From contig JAGFJJ010000079.1 in NCBI GenBank assembly GCA_024102815.1, positions 1 through 51,166 of the forward strand: 51,166 bases of DNA, given 5' to 3'. The position numbers and the translations under genes are program-made. Numbering within the stretch: position 1 is the stretch's first letter; every line of letters starts with the position of its first letter. The notes under the pieces are model-generated. The model worked only from the letters and a program-made list of their open reading frames with translations. It did not search any database and was not told the DNA's origin. This DNA comes from Phycisphaerae bacterium. GTDB lineage: Bacteria; Planctomycetota; Phycisphaerae; UBA1845. Of this stretch, positions 26,392-35,541 are shown piece by piece.

Positions 26392-29300
26392 CTAGGAGAC
26401 ATCCCCATGCGCGGCTGCAAACCGGCCCCAACGCAGCGCGAGGATTGGCAGGACGAGCAGGTTGAGCAGGGTCGAGGTCGTGAGCCCGCCAAGAATGACG
26501 ATCGCCATTGGGCCCTCGATCTCGCGGCCGGCGGCGTCGGCACCGACGGCGATCGGCAGAAGCCCAAGTCCGGTGACAAGGGCTGTCATCAGTATCGGCA
26601 CGAGGCGCTCCGCAGCACCTCGAATGGCGGTCGCGCGCCCCCAGGATTGTCCCTCGCTCGTGACGAGGTGCTCATAGTGGGACATCAGCATGATCGAGTT
26701 TCGTGTCGTTATGCCGAAGAGGGTCACAAAGCCCACCAGGCCGCCGATCGAAATCGACCCGCCTGTGATGTAGACCGCCGCGATACCGCCAACGAGTGCA
26801 AATGGCAGATTGACAAGCACAAGCAAGAGGTTCGGGAGGTTGTGCATCACGATCAAGAGCAGCAGGATAATGCCGATGCCAGCCAGCCCGCTGTGCAGTA
26901 GCAACTCCTGCTGCGCCTTGGCGCGGGCTTCAGCCTCGCCACTGAATACCGAGTAGGTTCCCGCAGGAAAGGTAACCTGCCGCGCAACGGCCGCCTGGGC
27001 ATCGGCCACAAAGGAGGCCACATCGCGTCCCACGACGTTGCAGGTAATCACCTGTCTTCGCCGCGCGCCGTCGTGCAGGAGCATGGCCCGTCCCTGCGTG
27101 CCAAAGATGTCCGCCAGTTCGGAAAGCGGGACGCGCGTCCCGGTAGCACTCGCCAGCAATAAGTCGCCAATGGCCTCCGGCTCCTTCCGTTGAGACTCAT
27201 CCAGTATTACGACCACGTCGAAGACGCGTCCATTGACGAAAGTCTGACCAACGGTCGTTCCCTGGAAAGCGGTCTCAACAGCGTCAAGGACCTCCGTGGG
27301 ACGGAAGCCCAACTGCATCAGTCGGTCGTTTCGGAGTTGAATTCGCATTTGTGGCGTGCCGGGCGGGGCTGCGATCTGCACGCCAACAGCGCCGGGTATC
27401 CGTGCGAGAACCCCACGGACGGCGTCGGCTTTCTGATCGAGCACATCGAGGTCGTCGCCGAAAACGCTTACGACGACGGCGGCCGTCTCGCCGGAGATCG
27501 TTTCACCGATTCGGTCGCCAAGGAATGTCGTGATATCGCTCGTGGTCCCGGGGATCTGCTCGAAAACGCCGCGGATTGCTTCCCGCACGTCGTCCTCACC
27601 GCTGCCGAGATTGGGCGTGACGTTAATGTGGAATTCGCTACGGTTCGGACCCCAAGGGTCCTCACCGAGTTCGGCGCGGCCGATTTGCTGGGGCACGGTC
27701 AGGACATGATCGATCTTCAAGAGCGCATCGGCGACCTGCTTGCCGAGGCGCCGCGATTCAGCAAGCGATGTCCCGGGAATGGCGTTCATATGCGTAACAA
27801 AGTGACCTTCACGGAACTCGGGAAGGAACTCGCCGCCCAACCCCCGGGCAAGCCAGAAGGCCATGCCACAGAGCAGCACTACCGGGACGATCGCGGCCAG
27901 GGGGTGCCCAATGACGCCTTGCAGCAGCCCGCAATAGCCGGCCTTGAACCCCTTGATGAACAGCGGCTCGCGCGTGTTCTTGGTTCGCTGTGGCAGCATC
28001 AGCATTGCCATCGCCGGTGTGACGGTCAGCGCCACGCCCAGTGAAGCTAGCACTGCAAGAATGTAGGCCCACGCCAGCGGCGCGAACAGCTTTCCCTGCA
28101 ACCCGGACATCGTCAGCACGGGGACGAATACGAGAACCACCAGGAACGTCGCATAAACGACCGGGCCGCGCACTTCCATCGAGGCATCGCACACAACGTG
28201 GAAAGCGGAGCGTGGTGTCCCGGACTCGGCATTCTCGCGCAGCCGGCGATAGATGTTTTCAACGTCAATGATGGCGTCATCAACGACGACGCCGATCGCA
28301 ATGACCAATCCACCTAGTGTGATTGTGTTAAGCGTTGCACCGAAATGAACGAGCAGCACGATTGCGGCCAGTAGAGACAGTGGCAGCACGGTCAGACAAA
28401 TGAAGGCGGTACGCAGGTCCCAGAGAAAAAGAAACAGCACGATCGCCACAAAAATGCTACCGATGAGTAGCGAATGATTGATGTTATGAATGGCCGATTC
28501 GATGAAGCTGGCCGGGCGAAATAATCCCCGGTGCAGGGCGATTCCTTTTGTACGCAGGCCTGGTTCGAGCTCGTCTAGTGCCGCCTCGACCGCCTGCGTC
28601 GCTTCCAGCGTATTGGCCCCATATTGGCTGAGCAGCGCAATAAGTATGGCGGGACTGCCCTGGAACAGTGCGTCTCCGACCTTTGGCTGGGCTCCATTGC
28701 GAACGCGGGCCACATCACGCAGCCGAATGATCTGCAAGCCTCGCTGCATAATGACGGTTTCACCGATTTTGTCCGGCGTAACGGCCTGACCTTCGCTCTG
28801 CAGCACGATGCGCTGGGCGGGAGTCTCAACAAATCCAGCGCCACGAACGCCAGTGGCCGCACGGGAGGCCGCGAGCACATCGTCGAGCGTTACTCCCAGT
28901 GCTGTAAGACGGTCGGGAAGAACCTCGATTTGTAGCTGTCGCACATCGCCGCCGTACACATTTACACTTGCCACACCCGGTACAGAGAGGAGTCGCGGCC
29001 GGACGACCCAATCGGCGAACGTACGCAGCTCCATCGGCGTAGGAGGAAGGACACCCGCATCGTTATTTCCAGCAGCGGTTAAGCCGATTTTGAGCAAATC
29101 CATCGTCGCCGACGTGAGCGGCTCCATCTTCGGCGCCTGCACGCCCTGGGGTAGTTCGCTCGCGATTTCGGCCAGACGCTCACCAAGCATCTGCCGCGCG
29201 GTCAGGATATTCGTACCCTCCCGGAAGGTCGCGGTGACGATTGCGAGTCCCTGGACGGACTGGGATCTAGTCGATTCCAGTGCACTGATTCCGCCGACTA

Positions 29301-29514
29301 CTGTCTCGATCGGCCGAGTGACAAGCGTCTCAACCTGCTCCGGCGCCAGACCGGGCGCCTCGCATTGGATCACTACCTGCGGCGGAACGAATTCGGGAAA
29401 GACATCGAGCTTGGCGTGCCCGGCGACATAGAGGCCATAGCCGAGCAGCAGAACGGCCAAGACCATGAGTACACCGCGATGGCGCACGGACGTTGAGACG
29501 ATGGTCTGGAGCAT
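26392..29514 (-). CDS. HME-type RND efflux pump, inner-membrane subunit (CusA/CzcA family)
   Basis: The 1,040-residue protein has the full RND plan. It has an N-terminal helix (VLMVLAVLLLGYGLYVA), the early family signature DVFPEFVPPQVVIQCEAPGL, two large periplasmic loops, and a first helix bundle with SIFVAIVLFLFLWDLRTAF. The TM4 signature is AIGVVVDDAIIDVEN, and the second bundle ends LGLLPIAVGADAAGREIEGP. The double Asp in TM4 marks a proton-driven heavy-metal (HME) pump. It differs from the copper/silver form (AIGAMVDAAIVMIEN) and from the classic zinc/cobalt DFG form, so the metal cannot be named with confidence; iron or cobalt are possible. It is the last gene of the seven-gene operon, 33 bases after the fusion protein gene. 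It should form a tripartite pump with the two partner genes upstream. Confidence 0.9.
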   Translation of the reverse strand: MLQTIVSTSVRHRGVLMVLAVLLLGYGLYVAGHAKLDVFPEFVPPQVVIQCEAPGLAPEQVETLVTRPIETVVGGISALESTRSQSVQGLAIVTATFREGTNILTARQMLGERLAEIASELPQGVQAPKMEPLTSATMDLLKIGLTAAGNNDAGVLPPTPMELRTFADWVVRPRLLSVPGVASVNVYGGDVRQLQIEVLPDRLTALGVTLDDVLAASRAATGVRGAGFVETPAQRIVLQSEGQAVTPDKIGETVIMQRGLQIIRLRDVARVRNGAQPKVGDALFQGSPAILIALLSQYGANTLEATQAVEAALDELEPGLRTKGIALHRGLFRPASFIESAIHNINHSLLIGSIFVAIVLFLFLWDLRTAFICLTVLPLSLLAAIVLLVHFGATLNTITLGGLVIAIGVVVDDAIIDVENIYRRLRENAESGTPRSAFHVVCDASMEVRGPVVYATFLVVLVFVPVLTMSGLQGKLFAPLAWAYILAVLASLGVALTVTPAMAMLMLPQRTKNTREPLFIKGFKAGYCGLLQGVIGHPLAAIVPVVLLCGMAFWLARGLGGEFLPEFREGHFVTHMNAIPGTSLAESRRLGKQVADALLKIDHVLTVPQQIGRAELGEDPWGPNRSEFHINVTPNLGSGEDDVREAIRGVFEQIPGTTSDITTFLGDRIGETISGETAAVVVSVFGDDLDVLDQKADAVRGVLARIPGAVGVQIAAPPGTPQMRIQLRNDRLMQLGFRPTEVLDAVETAFQGTTVGQTFVNGRVFDVVVILDESQRKEPEAIGDLLLASATGTRVPLSELADIFGTQGRAMLLHDGARRRQVITCNVVGRDVASFVADAQAAVARQVTFPAGTYSVFSGEAEARAKAQQELLLHSGLAGIGIILLLLIVMHNLPNLLLVLVNLPFALVGGIAAVYITGGSISIGGLVGFVTLFGITTRNSIMLMSHYEHLVTSEGQSWGRATAIRGAAERLVPILMTALVTGLGLLPIAVGADAAGREIEGPMAIVILGGLTTSTLLNLLVLPILALRWGRFAAAHGDVS

Positions 29515-29547
29515 AACGGACCGGGATCCTCTGCACGGAAGATTGCC

Positions 29548-30825
29548 TTACTCGGACGCCGCCTCCTCGCGCTCGATCTGGGTCTTCAATTCCCGGGAGA
29601 GCAATACCTGCGCGCCTGCCGTGACAACGCGTTCACCCGGCGAGAAGCCCTCCTTGATGAAGCACGAGTCATCAAGCCACTCACCATCATTTAGCAGCCG
29701 GCGGATGAACGTGCCGTCAGCGTCTGCAACGTAAACCCACATGCGTCCGAAGAGACGGACGACGGCCGCGCGGGGGATCAGTACTCCTTCCTGTTCGTGC
29801 CCGGGCGCCGGGACTCGAGCGACAACGGGCGCTCCGGGGCGAAACGCACCTTCGGCGTTCGAGATGCGATACAACAGCGCCGTGCCGTGCGCAGCAAGAT
29901 CGAGTGATGCTCCCAGACCGACCCGCCGACCCGGCACCTTTTTCTCCGTGCCGATCAATTCGACGATGGCACTCGTTGCCGACGGATCGAATACCACACC
30001 AACCGGGAGCTCGACCCGTGCGATCAGTGGGTCAAACGAGGCTACGCGCAATAGCAACTGACCGGGTTCGACGGATTCGCCCGGGCGCATCGGGATGTCC
30101 ACAACTTCGCCTGCGAGCGGAATTCTGAGCTCAAATGCCTGGTCGGCTCTGTCGGACGGGTTTTGCGCCGCTTCCATAAGCGCGACGATGCGCCTTGCGG
30201 CCTCCAAATGGGCCTCTTGTGACTGTACCGCAGCTCGTGCCTCTTCGACCGCCCGATCCGAGACGGCTTTATTCTGGATGTTCAGGGCCTTTTTGTGCTC
30301 ATACGACGATTGGGCTGATGCGAGGGCGGCTTCCGCCTCTGAAGCATCGGCACGGGCCTGCGTCAGGCGTGCGCTGAGGTCGATTTGCTCGGTCAGTGTC
30401 AGTCGCGGCTCAACGACGCCAACGAGAGTTCCTTTCTCTACCGCAGCGTGAATGTCAGGCCACTTGCCTGAATCAGCCGCGCGAACCGTACCGGCGGCAG
30501 GCGCGTGAAGCGAAAAACTCTGGCTAGGGTCCTCCTGGAGCACGCCGTACGCAAGTACGTACGGTCGATGTGTCGCTCCCTCAAGGACCGTGGTCGACAG
30601 GCCGATCCGCTTTTGCGTCTCGACGTCAAGGCTCACCACGACCTCACCCGCCGCATCGAGACTTGACGCTTGAGCGGCATTCGGCGCAACGTCACTCGCT
30701 GTTGCCTTGTCGCCAGGCGCTGAACTGCTCGAAGGACTCAAGGTGCCAATACCAAACCAGACGATCCCGGCACCGGCGGCCATTCCTGTGAGAAGCATGA
30801 AAACTGCCAACGAAATTCCACGCAT
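29548..30825 (-). CDS. RND efflux periplasmic adaptor (membrane fusion protein)
   Basis: The 425-residue protein has an N-terminal anchor or signal helix (LAVFMLLTGMAAGAGIVWFG). A lipoyl-like half (FSLHAPAAGTVRAA) precedes an alpha-helical hairpin rich in Ala and Gln (LTQARADASEAEAALASAQS...). The second lipoyl half (RIPLAGEVVDIPMRPGESVE), a beta-barrel and a membrane-proximal domain follow (VLIPRAAVVRLFGRMWVYVA). This is the HlyD/CusB-type bridge between the RND pump and the outer membrane factor. I see no metal-binding Met or His cluster at the N-terminus. AGGAAG lies 8 bases before the start. The genes on either side encode its partners. Confidence 0.88.
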   Translation of the reverse strand: MRGISLAVFMLLTGMAAGAGIVWFGIGTLSPSSSSAPGDKATASDVAPNAAQASSLDAAGEVVVSLDVETQKRIGLSTTVLEGATHRPYVLAYGVLQEDPSQSFSLHAPAAGTVRAADSGKWPDIHAAVEKGTLVGVVEPRLTLTEQIDLSARLTQARADASEAEAALASAQSSYEHKKALNIQNKAVSDRAVEEARAAVQSQEAHLEAARRIVALMEAAQNPSDRADQAFELRIPLAGEVVDIPMRPGESVEPGQLLLRVASFDPLIARVELPVGVVFDPSATSAIVELIGTEKKVPGRRVGLGASLDLAAHGTALLYRISNAEGAFRPGAPVVARVPAPGHEQEGVLIPRAAVVRLFGRMWVYVADADGTFIRRLLNDGEWLDDSCFIKEGFSPGERVVTAGAQVLLSRELKTQIEREEAASE

Positions 30826-30858
30826 TGTAGCGTCTTCCTGTCATATTTCAGGCATCGA

Positions 30859-31044
30859 TTATAACAGTGTCGCCTGCAGCACCTCTCGTACGAAATCCCC
30901 TACAAACGTTCGTAACCCCTCTACAGTAGCCTGAGAATCCGTTGCCCCTGTGCCATCAGATGGCAGACAGCCCATCAGGACGACCGTCAACATTGCAAGA
31001 GCGGCAAGACCTGCAGTCCTGCGCCACGAGCGTCGTAATACCAT
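30859..31044 (-). CDS. Small putative lipoprotein of the efflux operon (61 aa)
   Basis: The protein has a basic N-terminus (VLRRSWRR), a hydrophobic stretch and a lipobox ending LMGC, giving a mature peptide of about 36 residues (CLPSDGTGATDSQATVEGLR and then TFVGDFVREVLQATLL). The start lies three bases after the stop of the TolC-type gene, and the ribosome site GAGGAG is formed by the last codons of that gene, so translation is coupled. The C-terminal half could form one amphipathic helix. No family is recognised. Its position inside a tripartite pump operon suggests an accessory role at the membrane; this is inference. Confidence 0.65.
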   Translation of the reverse strand: MVLRRSWRRTAGLAALAMLTVVLMGCLPSDGTGATDSQATVEGLRTFVGDFVREVLQATLL

Positions 31045-31047
31045 CCC

Positions 31048-32571
31048 TCAGTTCTCCTCATCCGTAGCGCCGGTGTCGTTGTTCGTGGCGACGCCAATCG
31101 CGTCAAGACGGCCACCCAAGGCCAGCTCAAGGTCGGCGAACGCTGTCGCACAATCCCGCCGCGATTCCACGTAGCTCTGCCGAAGCCGCAGACGCGATTT
31201 CTGTGCGTCCAGGACGGCGAGAATGCTCTCTTCGCCTGCCTGGTAAAGATCGAGCGCCAGCGCGGCGTTGCGGTCCGCTTCAGGAAGCACCTGATCCTCG
31301 TAGAGCTCGACCTGCGCCTGCGCGGTTCTGGCAGTTTCAGCCGCCTGGCGCACCTCGGTCACAACGGTGTCCAGCAAGGCTTCCAGATTGTGTCGCTGCT
31401 GCAGCGCGAGAGCGCGGGCCTTGGCGATCTGGGCCTGGTTCTGATCCCACAGAGGCACGGTTATCGTCAGCGACGGTCCGAGCAGTGAGTCGATGATCTG
31501 TGCCTTCTCGATCCGACGTTCGCCGCGCGATTGAATCGACGGGGCCGTCAATTGGCCCGCAGCAATCGAAGAACGCACGGTATCGGCGAAAACCTTCCGG
31601 CCGGGAAGCGAACGCTGGTCCGGTCGCTCGAAATCCACGCCGACACCAACATCGGAGAACACCTTGCGGTGTTCGAGGGCGACTTGTGTTTCGGCCCGGG
31701 CGACGTTTGCTAAAGAGGATCGAACGTCAAGACGCTGGAGGAGGGCCGTAGTGACGAGAGCACCGTCATCGGGAATCGGCATCGTCGGACAAGGCAAACC
31801 TCCGACCAAAACCCACGCGCCTTCATCCCGGCACAACCCGAGCGTGCGCGCCAAGTCAAGTCGGGCGGCGGTACGCTGTCGTTCGATGGAGAGCAGTTCG
31901 AGATCGATATTGAGTGCCGCAACCTGCGCCAGGCTGAGGTCGAGCCGGTTTACTTCACCGGCTTTGAACTGCGCATCGGCTAATGATCGCACGCGCTCGG
32001 CAAGATCCTGTCCCTCTTGCAACGTTGCGAGCACCTGCTCCGCCGCCAACAGACGAAAGCAGCCTTTGCGTGCCTCGGCGGCAGTTGCCAGCCCCTTGGC
32101 GGCCACGTCACAGATCGCCTGCTCGAGGTCCGCTTCCGCAATCTTTTTCCGCACCGGAATCTGCCATAGGTCGGCTACTTGCTGGGCGAACCCCAGATTG
32201 ATCTTCGATCGGCCCCCGCCCTCGGGGAATTGCAATCCGAGCGAGAATGACGGGTTTGTAAGCATACCCGCCTGAACGATATCGGCGCGCGATGCAGCCA
32301 GTGCGGCAAATGACGCCCGTAGTGATGGATTGTTGAGCAAGGCAACATCCACTGCTTCATCAACCGTCAACCCGTCCACGAGGCGTTCACCAACACAGGC
32401 GGCCGCTGCTTCGTCTTTGGCAGGATCGTAGACGACCTCGGCGGCCGTTCGTTCTTCGATCAACCGGCCGGCGCGGGCGTAATCCGGACGTGGGTCGACA
32501 TATGCGCAGCCGGTCACCAGGAGAGCCGCCGCGGTGATCGTCTCCATCCCGAGTATTTTTCCATCGCCCAA
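31048..32571 (-). CDS. TolC-family outer membrane efflux lipoprotein
   Basis: The ~507-residue protein has a lipobox (AALLVTGCAYV). The body is an OEP-type duplicated coiled-coil: DEAVDVALLNNPSLRASFAA, INLGFAQQVADLWQIPVRKK, and in the second half LTITVPLWDQNQAQIAKARA and VLDAQKSRLRLRQSYVESRR. Such trimers form the outer membrane duct of RND pumps. The start is uncertain. A TTG at 32571 has GGGAG about 9 bases upstream; an ATG at 32547 gives a shorter leader (METITAAALL) with a weaker site. It lies 36 bases after the unknown exported gene and three bases before the small lipoprotein gene. Confidence 0.88.
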   Translation of the reverse strand: MGDGKILGMETITAAALLVTGCAYVDPRPDYARAGRLIEERTAAEVVYDPAKDEAAAACVGERLVDGLTVDEAVDVALLNNPSLRASFAALAASRADIVQAGMLTNPSFSLGLQFPEGGGRSKINLGFAQQVADLWQIPVRKKIAEADLEQAICDVAAKGLATAAEARKGCFRLLAAEQVLATLQEGQDLAERVRSLADAQFKAGEVNRLDLSLAQVAALNIDLELLSIERQRTAARLDLARTLGLCRDEGAWVLVGGLPCPTMPIPDDGALVTTALLQRLDVRSSLANVARAETQVALEHRKVFSDVGVGVDFERPDQRSLPGRKVFADTVRSSIAAGQLTAPSIQSRGERRIEKAQIIDSLLGPSLTITVPLWDQNQAQIAKARALALQQRHNLEALLDTVVTEVRQAAETARTAQAQVELYEDQVLPEADRNAALALDLYQAGEESILAVLDAQKSRLRLRQSYVESRRDCATAFADLELALGGRLDAIGVATNNDTGATDEEN

Positions 32572-32607
32572 GTCTTCGCTCCCGGCGCAAGCGTCCCGGA
32601 AAACTTC

Positions 32608-33426
32608 TTACGGCCGCTTGATGGCCGTGAGTAACAGGTTTCCATCACTGACTAACCCGATTCCGGGCGCGTAGAGCTTGAACTCTCGCACGCCTGGCTC
32701 GAGGGGCGTGGATTCCTCGACCTTCTGACAGCCGACATAGTCTCCAGCGGGTGTCTTCAATGTTGCTGACAGGCTGATGATCTCCGCCCGATCCATGGCC
32801 ACATCTGGCGCGATTTCCTGATAGAATCGTGACCCGATCAAGGGCGTGCCCGGCATCATCAGACCAGGCCGCGCGTTGTTCCTGCCGGCCTCCCAGGCGC
32901 CCTCGTGCCCGACGACCTTGCCATCGCGATACTCGTCGGTTGTCTCGCCGAAGTAGAACACGTCATTGGAGCGTTTGCAGATCGCGAAGTAGTTCCGCGA
33001 GATCTCAGCAAGCACACCATCCTTGATCTCGCGCTCCTCGACGACGCGCGTTTCGACGTCACCGATCTTGTGCGTCTCGTCGAGCACGGTAATGGTCAGT
33101 ACAACCGTGTGACGCCCTTCCTGTCCATTGAACACCAACTGGTAGCCGGATTCCAGAACAAAGAATGGATTGCGGCCGGTTGAAACAAACTCTCGCGACT
33201 CAACGTGAAAAGACTCAGTGTAGTCGCGCGTATGGTCGCGGTCCAAATGGAGCTCCTGGTTCTCCTCATCTTCGTCGCGCTCGGCGGCCTCAACCGCCTG
33301 CACCAAGTCAACTTTGCTGTCGCGCAGGAGCTGTTTCCGGTCCTGGGCCAGGGCAGGCAGGGCGAGCACGACTTCGCACACCAGCATTCCAATAATCACC
33401 CATCGTTTTCGTCGTGGTGCATTCAT
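32608..33426 (-). CDS. Exported protein of unknown function between sensor kinase and efflux genes
   Basis: The 272-residue protein has a signal peptide (MNAPRRKRWVIIGMLVCEVVLALPALAQ). A charged, Glu/Asp-rich segment follows the cleavage site (VEAAERDEDEENQELHLDRD). The rest is beta-rich with phrases such as FFVLESGYQLVFNGQ, NYFAICKRSNDVFYFGETTD and KLYAPGIGLVSDGNLLL. I do not recognise the fold for certain; the last third (CQKVEESTPLEPGVREFKLY) resembles secreted proteins that measure a conversion or turnover, but no catalytic motif is visible. Its ATG overlaps the kinase stop by four bases (ATGA) with GGAGGG just before it, so it is coupled to the two-component genes. A role as periplasmic metal chaperone or signal modulator is possible but unproven. 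Confidence 0.75.
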   Translation of the reverse strand: MNAPRRKRWVIIGMLVCEVVLALPALAQDRKQLLRDSKVDLVQAVEAAERDEDEENQELHLDRDHTRDYTESFHVESREFVSTGRNPFFVLESGYQLVFNGQEGRHTVVLTITVLDETHKIGDVETRVVEEREIKDGVLAEISRNYFAICKRSNDVFYFGETTDEYRDGKVVGHEGAWEAGRNNARPGLMMPGTPLIGSRFYQEIAPDVAMDRAEIISLSATLKTPAGDYVGCQKVEESTPLEPGVREFKLYAPGIGLVSDGNLLLTAIKRP

Positions 33427-34802
33427 GGCTGCCCTCCATCACGTATGGGGAAAAACAGTCGAAACGTACTTCCCGCGCCAACCTCGGTTTCCAATTCGAT
33501 TCGCCCGCGATTGGCGCCGACCGCCCATCGGGCGATTGGCAATCCCAACCCGGATCCTCGTTCCGATGCGCGGGCACTGTCCACGCGGTAGAAGCGTTCG
33601 AAAATCCGCTCGCGATGTTCCTCGGCGATGCCCGGTCCGCTGTCGCGAATTTCCACCGCGCCCGCCATCGGCGTAGAGCCGACGCGAACTTCGATGCGAC
33701 CACCAACCGGCGTGAACTTGATCGCGTTGTCGAGCACATTCAAAACAGACTGTCGCACGAGCGTGGCATCGGCCCAAACCGTGACACCAACCGCTTCCTC
33801 CACAGACAATTCCTGGCCTTTTTCCTCCGCGAGCACGCCGATGCACTCAACAACCTCGTGAACGAGCAGGCCAAGATCACACTTCTCAGGGCGTACGAGG
33901 GCGCGATCCGCTTCAGCGCGCGTCAGTACCAACAGGTTGTCCAGAAGGCTGACGAGGCGAGTCGCCTCCTCGAGCATGCTGCCCACGGCCTCACGGTATG
34001 AGCTGGCGTTGTCGCGATGCTGCATGGCCGCTTCGCCAACGCTGCGCAGCGCGGTCAACGGCGTACGTAACTCGTGAGACGCATCCGCCGCAAACGACCT
34101 CACGCGTGCGAATGCATCCTGGAGACGCTCCAGCATCTCGTTGAACACTGTCGCCAACTCCCCGATTTCATCGTGCGGGTTGTCGACGGGAAGGCGCTCC
34201 GAAAGCCGATCAGCGTTGATTTGCCGGGCCTGAGCAGCGATGTGGGCCACCGGGCGCATCGCGCGCGACGCCAGCCACCAGCCGCCGCCCACCGCGAGCA
34301 TCACCGTCATCGGCAACCCTGTCGCAAGGATGATGGCCAGACTATGCAGCGTCTTCTTCACATCCGTGTCGTTGACCGCGACCGCAATCTCGTAGCGATG
34401 TCCATGCCAATCCAGGCGTCCACGGCGCACGCGGAAGTCCAAGGCGGTCTCAGACTGCCGTGCAACGCCCGAACTAGGCTCGGTATCTACCTCTGCAAGC
34501 TGCGCAGGCCACAGGCGGCTACGATAGAACATCTCGTCATCCTGGTAGATGACGAACGCTTCTGTCAGTCCGATGCGTTCGAGCTCTTCGAGCTCTTCGG
34601 TTTCACGCTCCTCGGGGTCCGGCTCTTCGCGAAGACTCTGCTCGAGGGCGGCGTACTGGGTATTCAGTCGCTCGCCAAGTTGCTCCGACAACCGAATCCG
34701 CACGACTCCGTAGACGCCCACCGCGAACAATGTGAGCAGCGTAACCAGCGCCAGGGTGTACCAGAGCGTGAGGCGGACGCGGATACTGCGGAAAGCCGTC
34801 AT
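33423..34802 (-). CDS. Sensor histidine kinase of the efflux operon
   Basis: The 459-residue protein has a first membrane helix (LTLWYTLALVTLLTLFAVGV) and a periplasmic domain of roughly 140 residues with an acidic stretch (EEPDPEERETEELEELERI). A second helix (LAIILATGLPMTVMLAVGGG), a HAMP domain, the phospho-acceptor box SHELRTPLTALR, and ATPase motifs NVLDNAIKFTP, DSGPGI and GSGLGLPIARW follow. The arrangement is that of heavy-metal sensor kinases (CusS type). The periplasmic acidic run could bind metal; this is inference. Its ATG overlaps the regulator stop by four bases, and it is followed directly by an unknown exported protein. Confidence 0.9.
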   Translation of the reverse strand: MTAFRSIRVRLTLWYTLALVTLLTLFAVGVYGVVRIRLSEQLGERLNTQYAALEQSLREEPDPEERETEELEELERIGLTEAFVIYQDDEMFYRSRLWPAQLAEVDTEPSSGVARQSETALDFRVRRGRLDWHGHRYEIAVAVNDTDVKKTLHSLAIILATGLPMTVMLAVGGGWWLASRAMRPVAHIAAQARQINADRLSERLPVDNPHDEIGELATVFNEMLERLQDAFARVRSFAADASHELRTPLTALRSVGEAAMQHRDNASSYREAVGSMLEEATRLVSLLDNLLVLTRAEADRALVRPEKCDLGLLVHEVVECIGVLAEEKGQELSVEEAVGVTVWADATLVRQSVLNVLDNAIKFTPVGGRIEVRVGSTPMAGAVEIRDSGPGIAEEHRERIFERFYRVDSARASERGSGLGLPIARWAVGANRGRIELETEVGAGSTFRLFFPIRDGGQP

Positions 34803-35494
34803 GCTTCCCCCTCCCGCAAAACGAAGCCCATCCCGCGTACCGTATGAATGAGTTGCGTCGCAAAAGGGTCGTCGACTTTCCGTCGGAGCCGGGCGACCTG
34901 CACGTCGATTACATTGTCCAATGGGGTCGCACGTCGCGTCTGCTGCCAGACGTCGCGCGCCAACATTCCCCGGGTGACAACCGTCCCCTGGTGTCGCAGC
35001 AGGTAGACCAAGAGCTCGAATTCGCGCACCGTGAGCGAAAGCTCGCAGTCGCCGCGCCTCGCACGTCGCGCGGGGACGTCAACGTGCAGATCCCCACAGG
35101 CAAGATGAGGCGGGCTCTCCATGCTTCCTCTGCGAAGAAGCGCCCGGACGCGTGCCGCGAGCTCAGGGATGGCGAAAGGCTTCACGAGATAGTCGTCGGC
35201 CCCGGAATCCAGACCGAGTACACGATCCTCGAGTGCGTCGCGCGCCGTGAGAATCAACACCGGGAGCTTGTCCCCCTTCTGCCGCAGCCCACGCAGCACC
35301 TCGATCCCATCCTGCCCCGGCAGCATGACATCCAACACGAGCAGTTCAAAGGGCTCGGCGGTCAGCCGCACGAGACCCTCCTCACCCGTTACAGCGGTCG
35401 TGACATCGAAATCCTGCGCCCCCAGACCGGTTCGTACGGCCTCGGCCACCTTGGGCTCGTCCTCGATGAGCAGGATGCGTGTTCGGCGTTCCAT
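34799..35494 (-). CDS. OmpR-family response regulator of the efflux operon
   Basis: The 231-residue protein has a receiver domain (ILLIEDEPKVAEAVRTGL, phospho-acceptor Asp in LLVLDVMLPGQDG, Lys in YLVKPF) and a C-terminal winged helix (LTVREFELLVYLLRHQGTVV, then IDVQVARLRRKVDDP and IHTVRGMGFVL). It is of the CusR/CopR type. The start at 35494 (MERRTRILLIEDE) is preferred to upstream starts as far as 35917, which would add non-homologous sequence. It is the promoter-proximal gene of a seven-gene run, so it probably activates its own operon; two TCTGACA repeats lie about 50-65 bases upstream of its start. Confidence 0.9.
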   Translation of the reverse strand: MERRTRILLIEDEPKVAEAVRTGLGAQDFDVTTAVTGEEGLVRLTAEPFELLVLDVMLPGQDGIEVLRGLRQKGDKLPVLILTARDALEDRVLGLDSGADDYLVKPFAIPELAARVRALLRRGSMESPPHLACGDLHVDVPARRARRGDCELSLTVREFELLVYLLRHQGTVVTRGMLARDVWQQTRRATPLDNVIDVQVARLRRKVDDPFATQLIHTVRGMGFVLREGEA

Positions 35495-35541
35495 ACAAGG
35501 CGAGAGTATGACGCGGACCCCGCGAATATCCATCGCACCAA

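Noticed and set aside
27190..28044. 284-codon plus-strand frame
   Set aside because: It is the reverse complement of the RND pump gene and has no independent support.
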